Source of the DNA: Dirofilaria immitis
Taxonomy: Eukaryota; Nematoda; Chromadorea; Rhabditida; Onchocercidae
DNA: 64,000 nucleotides
Assembly: GCA_024305405.1 (NCBI GenBank)
Contig: JAKNDB010000087.1
Location: 3,102,501 to 3,166,500 of the forward strand
Direction: 5' to 3'
Part shown: positions 13,655 to 27,555 of the stretch, piece after piece
Numbering within the stretch: position 1 is the stretch's first letter
How the letters are laid out: every line of letters starts with the position of its first letter
The notes under the pieces: model-generated
Told to the model about the DNA's origin: nothing
Seen by the model: the letters and a program-made list of their open reading frames with translations, nothing else
Database searches by the model: none
Program-made: the position numbers and the translations under genes

Positions 13655-15057
13655 TAAAAATCCATTTAAAAATAGAATTGCAATTATAATTACTAAAAAT
13701 ATAAATTACTCAAATCTAAAGATCGGAATATCAAGTAAAAATCAATTAAAATGCTATAAATTAACAATTAACGAAAATTAAAAAGGCATGAAAAATGAAG
13801 AAGCAAACAAGGCGAGCAAAATAATCTAAAAAATTTAGTTAAAGTATGCTATCAATAATAGAAAGTCTTTAAAAAAATCTAAGAAATAAAATAAATTTAA
13901 AAATCCAAAAACATAGCAAAAATAAAATATTAATTTATAATGACACAGCTCGTAGATGATAATAATAAATCACATAAATATAAACTACGGATACTTCAGT
14001 TCCGTACTTCGTTTAGGTATTGGCTAATATCAATCTTAGATCGATGATTTAGAGTCGTATATCGCATGATATTTAAAAAAAAAATTATTTTGGCTTTTCT
14101 CGAATAACAAAGATATGCAAAGAAGTTCAAACTATTGTTATTAATGCAATTTTTACAAATCTTATCAAGCATAATGTGCAGAAAACTTTGTTCTGTAAAT
14201 AAGTATTCATTTATAATGACTATGAAGATGTTGGATTATTCCTCATGTCAAGAAAAACAATTGAGTGAACTTTTAATTTTTAGTAAAAGTGAAGTGATAA
14301 AAGAATTCCTTTAATATTATCATTTTAATCATTGTTTTGGGACCGGTTGACAGAGGGATTTCCGCTTCTGACTGATTCATATTCATCATATATATATTTC
14401 TTGTTTTTAATGTAACTGAAAATAATCATATAATTTCAGATAATAACTATATAGAAGGCTAAAATATCATTGCTGATACTGAAATTATTTAAAATTTCTT
14501 CTTTTTTTCATCGGTAAAAAAATAAAAAATCGTTAAACGCAGAGATATTAAGTGCATATTCACGTACACGTATATATATGCTCGTACCTATTCACTTCAA
14601 TCATATATAGTTAAACGTTTTTAGTATACGTTTTCCTTATTGCTAATAGTAATAAAAATATTAATCGAATTAAATAATATAAAGAAAAATGCATACGCTG
14701 TCAATAACTGAAAAGAAAAAATTTCGTATGTATACGTAAATTTTAAAAACATTCAGATGGGTCTTGATTTCTACTTCAAATATCAAAATAAAAGTTTAAT
14801 CATTGACCATCATGCTTTGGAGAAATATCAGAAATGTTGACTGATAAATTAATTAGTATTGCTACCTAATAATACTGGTATATAGTAATACTGATTGCTT
14901 AATGCTCAATTAATATAATCACATTTTAAAGAAACGGTGAAAAAAGATCGAGAATAATTTAAGAAGAAATTGATCTGTTGAAGAATTAATCAGTTGTAAA
15001 ATTATATATGTCATGCAACGAACAATCTTACCGAAATACTTCATTATTGAATGCTAC

Positions 15058-18000
15058 TGGAGTAGTGAACGATGCTGGAATAATGAATGGAATAGTGAAT
15101 GATATTAGAATAATGAATGATATTGGAATAATGAATGATATTGGAATAATGAATGATATTGGAATAATGAATGATATTAGAATAATGAATGATATTAGAA
15201 TAATGAATGATATTGGAATAATGAATGATATTGGAATAATGAATGATATTGGAATAATGAATGATATTGGAATAATGAATGATATTAGAATAATGAATGA
15301 TATTGGAATAATGAATGATATTAGAATAATGAATGATATTGGAATAATGAATGATATTGGAATAATGAATGATATTGGAATAATGAATGATATTAGAATA
15401 ATGAATGATATTGGAATAATGAATGATATTGGAATAATGAATGATATTGGAATAATGAATGATATTGGAATAATGAATGATATTGGAATAATGAATGATA
15501 TTGGAATAATGAATGATATTGGAATAATGAATGATATTGGAATAGTGAATGGAATAATGAATGATATTGGAATAATGAATGATATTGGAATAATGAATGA
15601 TATTGGAATAATGAATGATATTGGAATAATGAATGATATTGGAATAGTGAATGGAATAATGAATGAATGATAATGATATTGAATAATGAATGATATTGGA
15701 ATAATGAATGATATTGGAATAATGAATGATATTGGAATAGTGAATGGAATAATGAATGATATTGGAATAATGAATGATATTGGAATAATGAATGATATTG
15801 GAATAATGAATGATATTGGAATAATGAATGATATTGGAATAGTGAATGGAATAATGAATGATATTGGAATAATGAATGATATTGGAATAATGAATGATAT
15901 TGGAATAATGAATGATATTGGAATAATGAATGATATTGGAATAGTGAATGGAATAATGAATGATATTGGAATAATGAATGATATTGGAATAATGAATGAT
16001 ATTGGAATAATGAATGATATTGGAATAATGAATGATATTGGAATAATGAATGATATTGGAATAATGAATGATATTGGAATAATGAATGATATTGGAATAA
16101 TGAATGATATTGGAATAATGAATGATATTGGAATAATGAATAATATTTGAATAATGAATGATATTGGAATAATGAATGATATTGGAATAATGAATGATAT
16201 TGGAATAATGAATGATATTGGAATAATGAATGATATTGGAATAATGAATGATATTGGAATAATGAATGATATTGGAATAATGAATGATATTGGAATAATG
16301 AATGATATTGGAATAATGAATGATATTGGAATAGTGAATGGAATAATGAATGATATTGGAATAATGAATGATATTGGAATAATGAATGATATTGGAATAA
16401 TGAATGATATTGGAATAATGAATGATATTGGAATAATGAATGATATTGGAATAATGAATGATATTGGAATAATGAATGATATTGGAATAATGAATGATAT
16501 TGGAATAATGAATGATATTGGAATAATGAATGATATTGGAATAATGAATGATATTGGAATAATGATATGGAATAATGAATGATATTGGAATAATGAATGA
16601 TATTGGAATAATGAATGATATTGGAATAATGAATGATATTGGAATAATGAATGATATTGGAATAATGAATGATATTGGAATAATGAATGATATTGGAATA
16701 ATGAATGATATTGGAATAATGAATGATATTGGAATAATGAATGATATTGGAATAATGAATGATATTGGAATAATGAATGATATTGGAATAATGAATGATA
16801 TTGGAATAATGAATGATATTGGAATAATGAATGATATTGGAATAATGAATGATATTGGAATAATGAATGATATTGGAATAATGAATGATATTGGAATAAT
16901 GAATGATATTTGAATAATGAATGATATTGGAATAATGAATGATATTGGAATAATGAATGATATTGGAATAATGAATGATATTGGAATAATGAATGATATT
17001 GGAATAATGAATGATATTGGAATAATGAATGATATTGGAATAATGAATGATATTGGAATAATGAATGATATTGGAATAATGAATGATATTTGAATAATGA
17101 ATGATATTGGAATAATGAATGATATTGGAATAATGATATTGGAATAATGAATGATATTGGAATAATGAATGATATTGGAATAATGAATGATATTGGAATA
17201 ATGAATGATATTGGAATAATGAATGATATTGGAATAATGAATGATATTGGAATAATGAATGATATTGGAATAATGAATGATATTGGAATAATGAATGATA
17301 TTGGAATAATGAATGATATTGGAATAATGAATGATATTGGAATAATGAATGATATTGGAATAATGAATAATATTTGAATAATGAATGATATTGGAATAAT
17401 GAATGATATTGGAATAATGAATGATATTGGAATAATGAATGATATTGGAATAATGAATGATATTGGAATAATGAATGATATTGGAATAATGAATGATATT
17501 GGAATAATGAATGATATTGGAATAATGAATGATATTGGAATAATGAATGATATTGGAATAATGAATGATATTGGAATAATGAATGATATTGGAATAATGA
17601 ATGATATTGGAATAATGAATGATATTGGAATAATGAATAATATTTGAATAATGAATGATATTGGAATAATGAATGATATTGGAATAATGAATGATATTGG
17701 AATAATGAATGATATTGGAATAATGAATGATATTGGAATAATGAATGATATTGGAATAATGAATGATATTGGAATAATGAATGATATTGGAATAATGAAT
17801 GATATTGGAATAATGAATGATATTGGAATAATGAATGATATTGGAATAATGAATGATATTGGAATAATGAATGATATTGGAATAATGAATGATATTGGAA
17901 TAATGAATGATATTGGAATAATGAATGATATTGGAATAATGAATGATATTGGAATAATGAATGATATTGGAATAATGAATGATATTGGAATAATGATATG

Positions 18001-19655
18001 GAATAATGAATGATATTGGAATAATGAATGATATTGGAATAATGAATGATATTGGAATAATGAATGATATTGGAATAATGAATGATATTGGAATAATGAA
18101 TGATATTGGAATAATGAATGATATTGGAATAATGAATGATATTGGAATAATGAATGATATTGGAATAATGAATGATATTGGAATAATGAATGATATTGGA
18201 ATAATGAATGATATTGGAATAATGAATGATATTGGAATAATGAATGATATTGGAATAATGAATGATATTGGAATAATGAATGATATTGGAATAATGAATG
18301 ATATTGGAATAATGAATGATATTGGAATAATGAATGATATTGGAATAATGAATGATATTGAATAATGAATGATATTGGAATAATGAATGATATTGGAATA
18401 ATGAATGATATTGGAATAATGAATAATATTTGAATAATGAATGATATTGGAATAATGAATGATATTGGAATAATGAATGATATTGGAATAATGAATGATA
18501 TTGGAATAATGAATGATATTGGAATAATGAATGATATTGGAATAATGAATGATATTGGAATAATGAATGATATTGGAATAATGAATGATATTGGAATAAT
18601 GAATGATATTGGAATAATGAATGATATTGGAATAATGAATGATATTGGAATAATGAATGATATTGGAATAATGAATGATATTGGAATAATGAATGATATT
18701 GGAATAATGAATGATATTGGAATAATGAATGATATTGGAATAATGAATGATATTGGAATAATGAATGATATTGAATAATGAATGATATTGGAATAATGAA
18801 TGATATTGGAATAATGAATGATATTGGAATAATGAATGATATTGGAATAATGAATGATATTGGAATAATGAATGATATTGGAATAATGAATGATATTGGA
18901 ATAATGAATGATATTGGAATAATGAATGATATTGGAATAATGAATGATATTGGAATAATGAATGATATTGGAATAATGAATGATATTGGAATAATGAATG
19001 ATATTGGAATAGTGAATGGAATAATGAATGATATTGGAATAATGAATGATATTGGAATAATGAATGATATTGGAATAATGAATGATATTGGAATAATGAA
19101 TGATATTGGAATAATGAATGATATTGGAATAATGAATGATATTGGAATAATGAATGATATTGGAATAATGAATGATATTGGAATAATGAATGATATTGGA
19201 ATAATGAATGATATTGGAATAATGAATGATATTGAATAATGAATGATATTGGAATAATGAATGATATTGGAATAATGAATGATATTGGAATAATGAATGA
19301 TATTGGAATAATGAATGATATTGGAATAATGAATGATATTAGAATAATGAATGATATTGGAATAATGAATAATATTGGAATAATTAATGATATTTGAATA
19401 ATGAATGATATTGGAATAATGAATAATATTGGAATAATTAATGATATTTGAATAATGAATGATATTGGAATAATGAATGATATTGGAATAATGAATGATA
19501 TTGGAATAGTGAATGGAATAATGAATAATATTGGAATAATTAATGATATTGGAATAATGAATGATATTGGAATAATGAATGATATTGGAATAATGAATGA
19601 TATTAGAATAATGAATGATATTGGAATAGTAAATGGTATTGGAATTGTAAATGTA
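15058..19655. repeat. Large minisatellite array, 18-bp unit
   Basis: Roughly 250 head-to-tail copies of GGAATAATGAATGATATT. Variants: GGA to AGA at unit starts near the left end; a 12-bp half unit GGAATAGTGAAT; shortened units such as AATAATGATATGG; and AATAATATTTG. The unit has no C on the + strand. Because the reverse complement has no stop codon in any frame, and the + strand is open in one frame (GIMNDI), long repetitive ORFs appear on both strands; I do not regard them as genes. Degenerate units at both ends (15058-15120, 19360-19655) give the eroded edges typical of old arrays. Confidence 0.98.
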
Positions 19656-20718
19656 CTGTGATTAGACAAAGTAGTTTAATTGATGAAACAAACTAGTGAT
19701 GAAGTTTTAAAAATATCGAAAATTGAAAATTGCAGTTTTCTGCCATTTACTTTTGGATTTGGAATTTCTCAAATTGTTATCTCTGAAATTCAAATAAAAT
19801 AATTGCAAGAATTATCTAAATTGAATATAGTATTTAGACAGAATTCAATTAAAACAGCGCGAATTATTGACTACGTGTAAAATGTCAAAAGATAAATTTG
19901 AACTTTTGCCATGATAATACAATATTCGTTAAAAGAATTTAGATTATCAATTATCAAATTTGATTTACCGAATATAAATTTTAAAATAAGTTTCAGACAT
20001 TAAATTAATTTTTAATTTCTCTAGAAGGTAAAGCAAGTGACATCTATTTTTCTCTTTATCAATATCGGATTACTGGTAAAAGATAAGCTTATTTAAGTTT
20101 CATTTCTTGGCCATCACTTCAAAATTGCAGATTATTCGTTTGAAAACGGATTATTAAAATATTTGAATGAGAAAGTGAAAGGATGAAAAGTCAAGGAGAC
20201 AAAAAGGAAATTTGCTTGTAATATTAGTGTAAAATTACTTGTTTTATACAAGTTTTTTTTCTTGTCGCAAAATTTTGATAAATTTTCTTGAAAACTTTTT
20301 TTTAAAAAATCATTTTTCACAATATCTTTCTTTTACGCTGCAATCATTTTCATATGCATCGAATTTCACTCTTTCAAATTAAACTATTTTTGCTATAATA
20401 ACAATGGTAACTGCAACAACAACTACTACTGTTAATATTTTAAAGCTATAATAACAATAACTTCTAAATTTACTACTATCTATATTGATAATATCAATTG
20501 AATACATGATAAACATTTTAGAATTGACAATGACTCCTTTTTTTCAATTGGGTCAAAATTGAATTTCAAAAAAATTGACATAACGCCTTCCTCTAAATAG
20601 CGATTGCACTGCATCGGTGATGGTGATTAAATAGTTGTCACCATTGTTAATGATCAAGTAACCTGGCATCAGTTACTAGTGTGATTAATTTTGTTCATAG
20701 GTACTAATAAATATAGTG

Positions 20719-20750
<32 letters not shown>
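20719..20750. repeat. AAT trinucleotide microsatellite
   Basis: About 10 AAT units. Confidence 0.95.
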
Positions 20751-20751
<1 letters not shown>

Positions 20752-20757
20752 GCATAG

Positions 20758-21036
20758 ATGTCTTTCTTAACATTCATTTCTTCTTCATTCATCCTTTTAT
20801 ATACATTTATATTTGTTTGTCATCAGCAAAATAGTTTAACATCATTGATCATTGTCATTATCATTTTTAGTGGTTTACTTTACCTTATTCTTCTGTGTTT
20901 TGCTTATCTTTTGACTATCAAACATTGTTATCATCGCTATGATATATTTTATCAGTTCTTTCTTACTGATTGGAGTGGGAAGATCCCAAAATCATTAACG
21001 CCTCCGGAACATTTAATTAATCATGCATGTCACTGA
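20758..21036 (+). CDS. Possible small hydrophobic protein, unrecognised
   Basis: A true ATG opens 92 codons. The protein has two hydrophobic stretches (about residues 3-22 and 30-54), then a short polar tail containing SGKIPKSLTPPEHLINHACH. No family recognised. The region is AT-rich, where hydrophobic ORFs of this size can arise by chance; an AG acceptor inside it suggests it could also be part of a spliced gene. Confidence 0.2.
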   Translation: MSFLTFISSSFILLYTFIFVCHQQNSLTSLIIVIIIFSGLLYLILLCFAYLLTIKHCYHRYDIFYQFFLTDWSGKIPKSLTPPEHLINHACH

Positions 21037-21155
21037 TTACAAAATTTTGAAATTTCAGATTTGCAGCAATTAATGAGTTGTAAAACGTTTTAATATATTG
21101 CTTACAGCAAGCTTCTTTGATCATCATCTTTATCATTGATACTAACAATTAAACA

Positions 21156-24100
21156 ATGAAATATGCAATTTGCCTGATTATTATTATTTCGTTCTCACTT
21201 GTGACATGCACATTTACTCCCTCAGTAAGTTTTCCTTTTCCTTTGCTGATATTTGTATTGGTAACAATTTTCTTTTATAAATTATTTCATTCCAAATTTA
21301 TGCAAATATTTGGATGTATAATTCTATAAATGAATTATTGAAATTTAATTATAATTTTCAGAATGATTCGATATCTTACTGTGAATTTTTGGTTGAATGT
21401 GAAATGATTTCTCAGCTACAGGAAAAGCTCTGCTTAGGAAACAGTATATTGACACCGTATTGGTTACCATCTCATGATCCAACTGATCAACGATGTCATC
21501 TCCTCCTCGGAAGTCGTTATCGAAAGGTCACAATTTTCTTTCAACTCATATCACTTTGATAGGAATCTTTTATAATAAACATATTAAGAATATTGCGAAA
21601 ATAATAACAGTTCTTTATAGTTAGATCGATTGGTGCACGAATCCAATAGTTTATTACAGTTATGTATGATTGAACATTCACTGCCACTTAATGAACATCA
21701 GGTTTGACCTTTCGATTTGATCCCATCTTGTCATGTTATACTATTTCTAATAATGTGAAATTTTGTAGGGCAAATAGGTTGATTGAACTTAGGTAATTTA
21801 TAATTAATTAATAAGTGTTTGCAGTTAAGACAAAAGATTAATTGAAATTATTACTTTTTTTACATTTAATTTTCTCTCAAAAATTTTATTTCCTATTTTG
21901 GCAACGAATAATCATATGATAAATTGATTTGAAATAGGTAAAATGATAGTAATATCTTTTTTCGCATTTCAAATTAAATGTTTGTGACAAAAAATTAAAT
22001 TGGCTGAAAAGTAGTGCCCACAATATGGGCAATTTTAAATCATTAAATTTCGATCAGAGAATACGACGAAGAATCTTTGAGAATAAAGATTGAAAAAAAA
22101 TTACGTAAAAGATTTATTATTTTGTTGAAGAAGAAAAAAATTGAATAAAACAATGGTAAGAGATCAAAAGATCGATTCGTCTTTAATAACAAATTGGTAA
22201 TTAATAATCGAAAATTCTAACAAATTTTGTTTATTGAATTTTTTATTCAATTAAAATCACATAGTTTCTAAAAATGTTAATTATCCTGAAATTTCGAAAA
22301 TTTTTTTGCTTCTTTTTCTCTTCGAATTCTTGCAATTTCTCTTTTTGAAAATGTCGGAATTGTAATTTTTATAAAACAGTCGCATCATATAGAAACAACG
22401 CTGCGATCAATTGCTATTTGAAAAAGTCAGTGAATTAAACGAAAACGACGATGGCCTAGCTTTGGATCGATGCTTCCAAGGCTCTAAACGATTCGAACGA
22501 CAATGTGGCCCATTACGCCAATGTTGCAATGCCTATGATGGGTTAATTTTAATTAATCAATATCATTTATATATATACATATATATTTTTATATAATTTA
22601 TGAAAATTGCCGGATGTCGATAGTGATTTAAAAGGGCCGTTATTTAACAGCCGAAGTATCAATAATTTATATCCATGTTTTGTATTTGAAAATCTCATAT
22701 AAGTAATTTTTTTAACAATATATGCATTCGTTTTCTATCCGTTTTATTATTCACGATAAGATCATTCATTATCAATAGGAAATCTATTTGTACTAATATC
22801 ATAAAGGTCAAATTTTCCGAAATTAGTAACCTAAATACCGTTAAATTGTACTATTTAAAAAATGAATCAGACTATTTATTTTTTGTATATTTGATTAATT
22901 TCTGATGAAGAGTTAATGAAATTTTATAATACATGACCTAATTTCATCACCAATTTGAAAATTCATCGTTTACGGTCAAGGTCGTCTTTTTTTTCTCGGG
23001 TATATTGAAAGAGTTGAGTTTCTTTTTGACATATAACAAAGATTTCATTACCTTTTGATCTAAAAAATGTTTTAATTGGTTCTTCTATTATATTATAAAA
23101 TGAATTATACTATAAAAATGGGAAAACAAATTTTACAAAAATAAAATTACAAAATCATTGATTTGATTTTATAATCAAATGAATGATTTTATCTGCATTA
23201 TTTACAATCTATTCTTAGAGAGAATCAATTTTCAATCATAAATCACTAAAATAAAATTTGAAAATTGAAATTTTTATTCACTATGAACTTTGACCAACTG
23301 CCTTTATTTTAATTCTTAAAAAAAAATTTAAAAATCTTCAAATATAATTCCGCTGTATAATCTTTTCTTATTTTAATATTTTTATGTTCCAAATTACATA
23401 ATATATATAAAAACGGTTAATTATTAATTAATTATAACAACATGAACGAACGAATTACTTACTTCAAGTTTTTCATTTATAAAAATTCAATCTAATATAA
23501 ATAGTTTTAGATGCAAAGAGCTCGTAAAGCGATCTTTTATAACGAAACAGAAAGAGACATTACTTCGTGAAATTCGAGATGTTGCAAAAAATGTGAGGTA
23601 AGTATATAATTAGAGATTTAGAAAATAAATCTTAATTAAATTAGTTTGGTAAGTCTTGTACATAAATTCTCGAATTATTACTGATGTGCGGGAAAAATAC
23701 AGCAATATATGGCGTATTTTCTCAAAGAAAAAAGTTTTTTGGAATTATAAATAAAAAAAAACGGATTCTGGCGCGAATTATGCATAATAGGGAATAATAA
23801 TCTGAGTTATAAACTTTCTTTTGAAATCTCAATTTTCGAAAAATTGAATGTAAATTTTTGATTGCTATGATAAGAAAGATGACGATGATTCACTGGAAGT
23901 GATTTTAACTTAAACGTTGTTTATGCGTTTTAAAAAATAATTATAATCTTAAGTTTTCCTTCTGCATTCATATTTTTCTCGAATTTATTCTTCAGGAAGG
24001 TATATACCAGGAAAACAATGTTACGACATCAGCTAACAAAACAATTGGCTCTGAAGTATCTCCAACTTTAATTATTTTTACAAATCAAACGGACAATGAT

Positions 24101-26085
24101 GATGTTATGAAGAATTTTTACACAATTCACCTCAGCAATGGTACTACTTCAATACAGTATTCATAGTTTTGTCTTTAAAATATTCATCATTTAAGAGTTC
24201 CACTTACAAGTGTATATTAAAAATTCCCAAAATCATATTCTAATATCTTCTAAACTAGAAGAACTGCATATAATTTAGGTCATAATTTTTCTCTTCATAT
24301 TTATGTCTATTAAAATTTTACTGAGCCATAAAAATTTTCCTTCTTGAAAAAAATATTTTTATTTTTCCTTTTCCTGATTTTAAATGGTATTTAATATTTT
24401 TGATTTCATTTATTTCCACTAATCAGTTTCAGGTACATGGCATTGAAAGCTAAACTCATGAAGGAAACGCAGAATTTAATGTTTCAAAAGGGTACTACCG
24501 TATCATACGACGACTTTACAACTAATAAAAATGATAGTAGTAATCATACGCTGCAAAATATAATAAGTGAATCATACAATGTTATGAAAATAAAAAAATT
24601 GAGTGAAAAAATGATGATAGCGATTAAATTTATCATTACTGCGTTGATTCTCTGAGTTCATTTCATCATTCTTGTTCTTCTTATCGATCAATCGATATTA
24701 TCATATCTCTAAACATTATTCTCGACCAGATTAATCTTCATCTTTTTTCACTATTTAAACATTCCAGTTTATAAAACGGAAGAATCAAAGGATGAAGAAA
24801 ATACACTTCCAGATGAAATCGAAAAGTGGGATAACGAGACGTACAGGAAAGATATTGAGGAATATCAAGCTTGGAAAGCACAACCGAATTTAAAGCATTC
24901 AAAAGTGATGATTCATTAGAATTTAATTATCTTATATTTTAAAAGATGTATAAATGATGACGAGAAAAGACTTCCTAAAAATTGTATTGCTTTCAGGAAA
25001 TATTCAACGAAAGTTTCTGCGATAGTTATATACGATGTCGAAGACAAGTATGCATTGTTTTTGATATTAATAAGATTAAAATATGAAAAAGTAATTCTAA
25101 TATTTCTCAACATCATATATGAGATCAATCAATAACTGTTATCTTATAAGACTAGAATGAGAAAAATCGATAATTACTAGTCAGGAATTGTTTTTTTCGT
25201 AGTTATACAATCATAGTAATTCTTTCCCAGCAGAATGATCAGTACAGAAATTTTGATTTATTCTAAGGTGGAAAAAAGTATGGATCGTTGTCAAATGCTT
25301 TGGAATAATGTAGATCAGCTTCCTTTGTTATCTACTGTTACACTTCTTCGAACGGGTGATCGCTGTATTGATCGAGATAATAAAAGCTTCACTGAGCTTT
25401 ATGAAATAGTCATCAAGCGTAACGATGAGCTTCATGGATGTCTTGACAAATATCATAATCAGGTATGGAATAAATGCGAAATTAAATCTATCACTTAAAT
25501 TATCATTAATCTTTTAGACTACGCGATGAATTTTTGCTACTTCTAATTGCACAATTTTTAAGCTTCCACAGCGCTAATTGCAAAATTACCTTATAGAATT
25601 ACACGTGTATTAATTTTAGACTGACGAATCGATGGAGTGTTCAATAACGCCAACAAATCATACTCAATGGCATTGGATGCTTGTGGAATCCGAGGATCTA
25701 CAAAATACTAAGAATCTTACAAATTGTTTAGCTCAAGTAAACGTCGTTCAATTTAAATGCGCGCAGCTGAGCAAGTGTTGTCCACATTTTGACAGGTAAA
25801 TGTTTATCAGTTAACAATATTACACATTAAATTTGATAATAACAATATGATATTAATTATTGATATGCAAATTATTAATCATTTGTGTGATTGACTTAAT
25901 ATTCAGCAAATTGCTTAATTGATTTTTCTATTCTCTTCCTAAACTTTAGTTATTATTTTAGATGTCGGAATGAAACTTTTGATACTAAAGCAGAACTACG
26001 AATAGCTTTACTTACAGCACAATTGATTACACAAAATTACGATTGTTTGCGACATAAACTGATGACAGCAACTAGATTACGATGA
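21156..26085 (+). CDS. Secreted cysteine-rich protein with duplicated domain
   Basis: No family name recognised. Exons: 21156-21224, 21362-21526, 21621-21701, 22393-22541, 23511-23597, 23996-24055, 24433-24491, 24768-24904, 24997-25047, 25268-25462, 25620-25795, 25962-26085; phases agree and give about 450 residues. It starts with a signal peptide (MKYAICLIIIISFSLVTCTF), so it is probably secreted or extracellular. Two copies of one Cys pattern follow: SYCEFLVEC ... DRC ... CGPLRQCCNAYDGC, then SFCDSYIRC ... DRC ... CAQLSKCCPHFDRC. An acidic, charged linker (about residues 220-270) separates them. NHT, NLT and NET sequons in the second copy fit the secretory path. The middle exons are the least certain part, because a second frame is open across 23996-24141. 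Confidence 0.75.
23151..23190. repeat. Inverted repeat (hairpin) in an intron
   Basis: 18-base arms with one mismatch around the loop TTAT; left arm AAAATCATTGATTTGATT. It lies in the intron between the exons at 22393 and 23511 of the secreted-protein gene. Confidence 0.75.
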
Positions 26086-27555
26086 AAGAATATTTCTTAA
26101 AGGAATTTTATTCTATTCGAAAAACTTTTATTTCGAAATTTATTTATTTATACTTAACTTGATGTACATTTATAATCATCAAATTCTTGTTACGGTATTG
26201 CCAAAACTACAAAAAAAATTTCTTTGAATGTGAATGTTCTATAAATGGTTTAATTTAAATGCAAAAATATATTTAGATTTTAGATAAAAAAAAGGAGCTT
26301 GATGAAATACATTTGAATGATGAAAAACTTGAAATTTGATTTCCGATTTCTGTTGTTGATTGTACATATCAATTATAATAATTATTTTTTGCTAATCAAC
26401 AAAAAATTGGTATTTACTAAAATTTAAAGTAAGTTTGAAAAAGAAAATCGATATTTGCCATCTTGCAATTTGAATGTTTTTATTTTATTAAGAAAGAACT
26501 GTTGTCATTCTTTTGTAAATGAAGAGAATAAATTGTAATAATAAATATCATTGGCCGATAATATTTCTAAATTAACAGGCATTAATATTGGACTTTATAC
26601 AATGATTTATAATTTGCTATTTCAGGCTTAAAAGCTTTTTTTCTAATCAAAAATCCCATTTCATTGTCAATGAAAATCAATTCAATATCGATATAAATGA
26701 TTTAATATTGTTCCAAAATGTTAATTTAAAAGCTGATTTCATGCTCTTTTCGAGATAGAATATTATATGCTGTTATATTAATCTTTTACTGATTTCATTC
26801 TTAAGAATAATAAACTGATAAAATTCAAAAAAATATTTAGAAGAAATCAAGTAATTTTTATTATATCCTTAATATGAAAGTATCTTATAATTTTAAAACC
26901 AATGCGATAGATAGCGCAGATAACGTAGAATATAATACATAACGTACGTAAAATATCAATTTGCTTTCATGATTACATCTTTAATTTAAATAAGCATAAG
27001 AATTAATGTTTGTTTATAATGCGAGTAAATATTTCTAAAATTTTAAAATTATTTTATTGTTTAATTATTTCACAAAAAAACTACAAATCATAATTTTTCT
27101 TATACATTATTTTCTTCACTTACATCATTCGAAGTACTGATTACTAGTTTTTAGCTTGAAAATTGGTCTTATAATGATAATTTAAGTAACATTCTAATTC
27201 AAATAATAATCGCAGAATAATTAGAATGGGAAATTAGATAAGCAGACGAAATATTGTTAAAAATTTTCAAGTTTAATTTCAACTAATATATAAATCGCTA
27301 CTTTGTATGAACTATCCTATTAATTTCACTAGGAGGGTCAAGACTTGAATATTAGGTCGTCCCAGCAAAAAAGTACTGAATATTAGTTATGGTACTTGAG
27401 AAAGAACTATTTTAACTAGAATTCTTGCACTAATGACATATAATATTACTATGGGAATTTAATCAGCATAATAAAGTTTCGTTAGTAAATTAAATTATTA
27501 ATTTCCTGATTCTATACAGCACTTTCTAATTGGTATTTTTTCTCCAATTGTTCCA
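26086..27555. other. Convergent intergenic region
   Basis: Lies between the stops of the secreted-protein gene (+) and the Inscuteable gene (-). No gene seen; it would carry both 3' untranslated regions. It includes a mariner-terminus-like stretch near 27352. Confidence 0.6.

Larger units (their letters stand above)
11696..15057. other. Intergenic region without a recognisable gene
   Basis: AT-rich. Both strands show only short open frames without family resemblance. It holds two adjacent hairpins, a TG microsatellite and a 47-bp tandem duplication, listed separately. Confidence 0.6.
19656..21155. other. Intergenic region between the array and the secreted-protein gene
   Basis: No confident gene. 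It holds an AAT tract and one short hydrophobic ORF, listed separately, and would contain the promoter of the gene starting at 21156. Confidence 0.5.

Noticed and set aside
15044..19669. 1541-codon ORF on the minus strand and several GIMNDI-repeat ORFs on the plus strand
   Set aside because: They are by-products of the 18-bp minisatellite, whose reverse complement has no stop in any frame; no unique protein sequence or start context.
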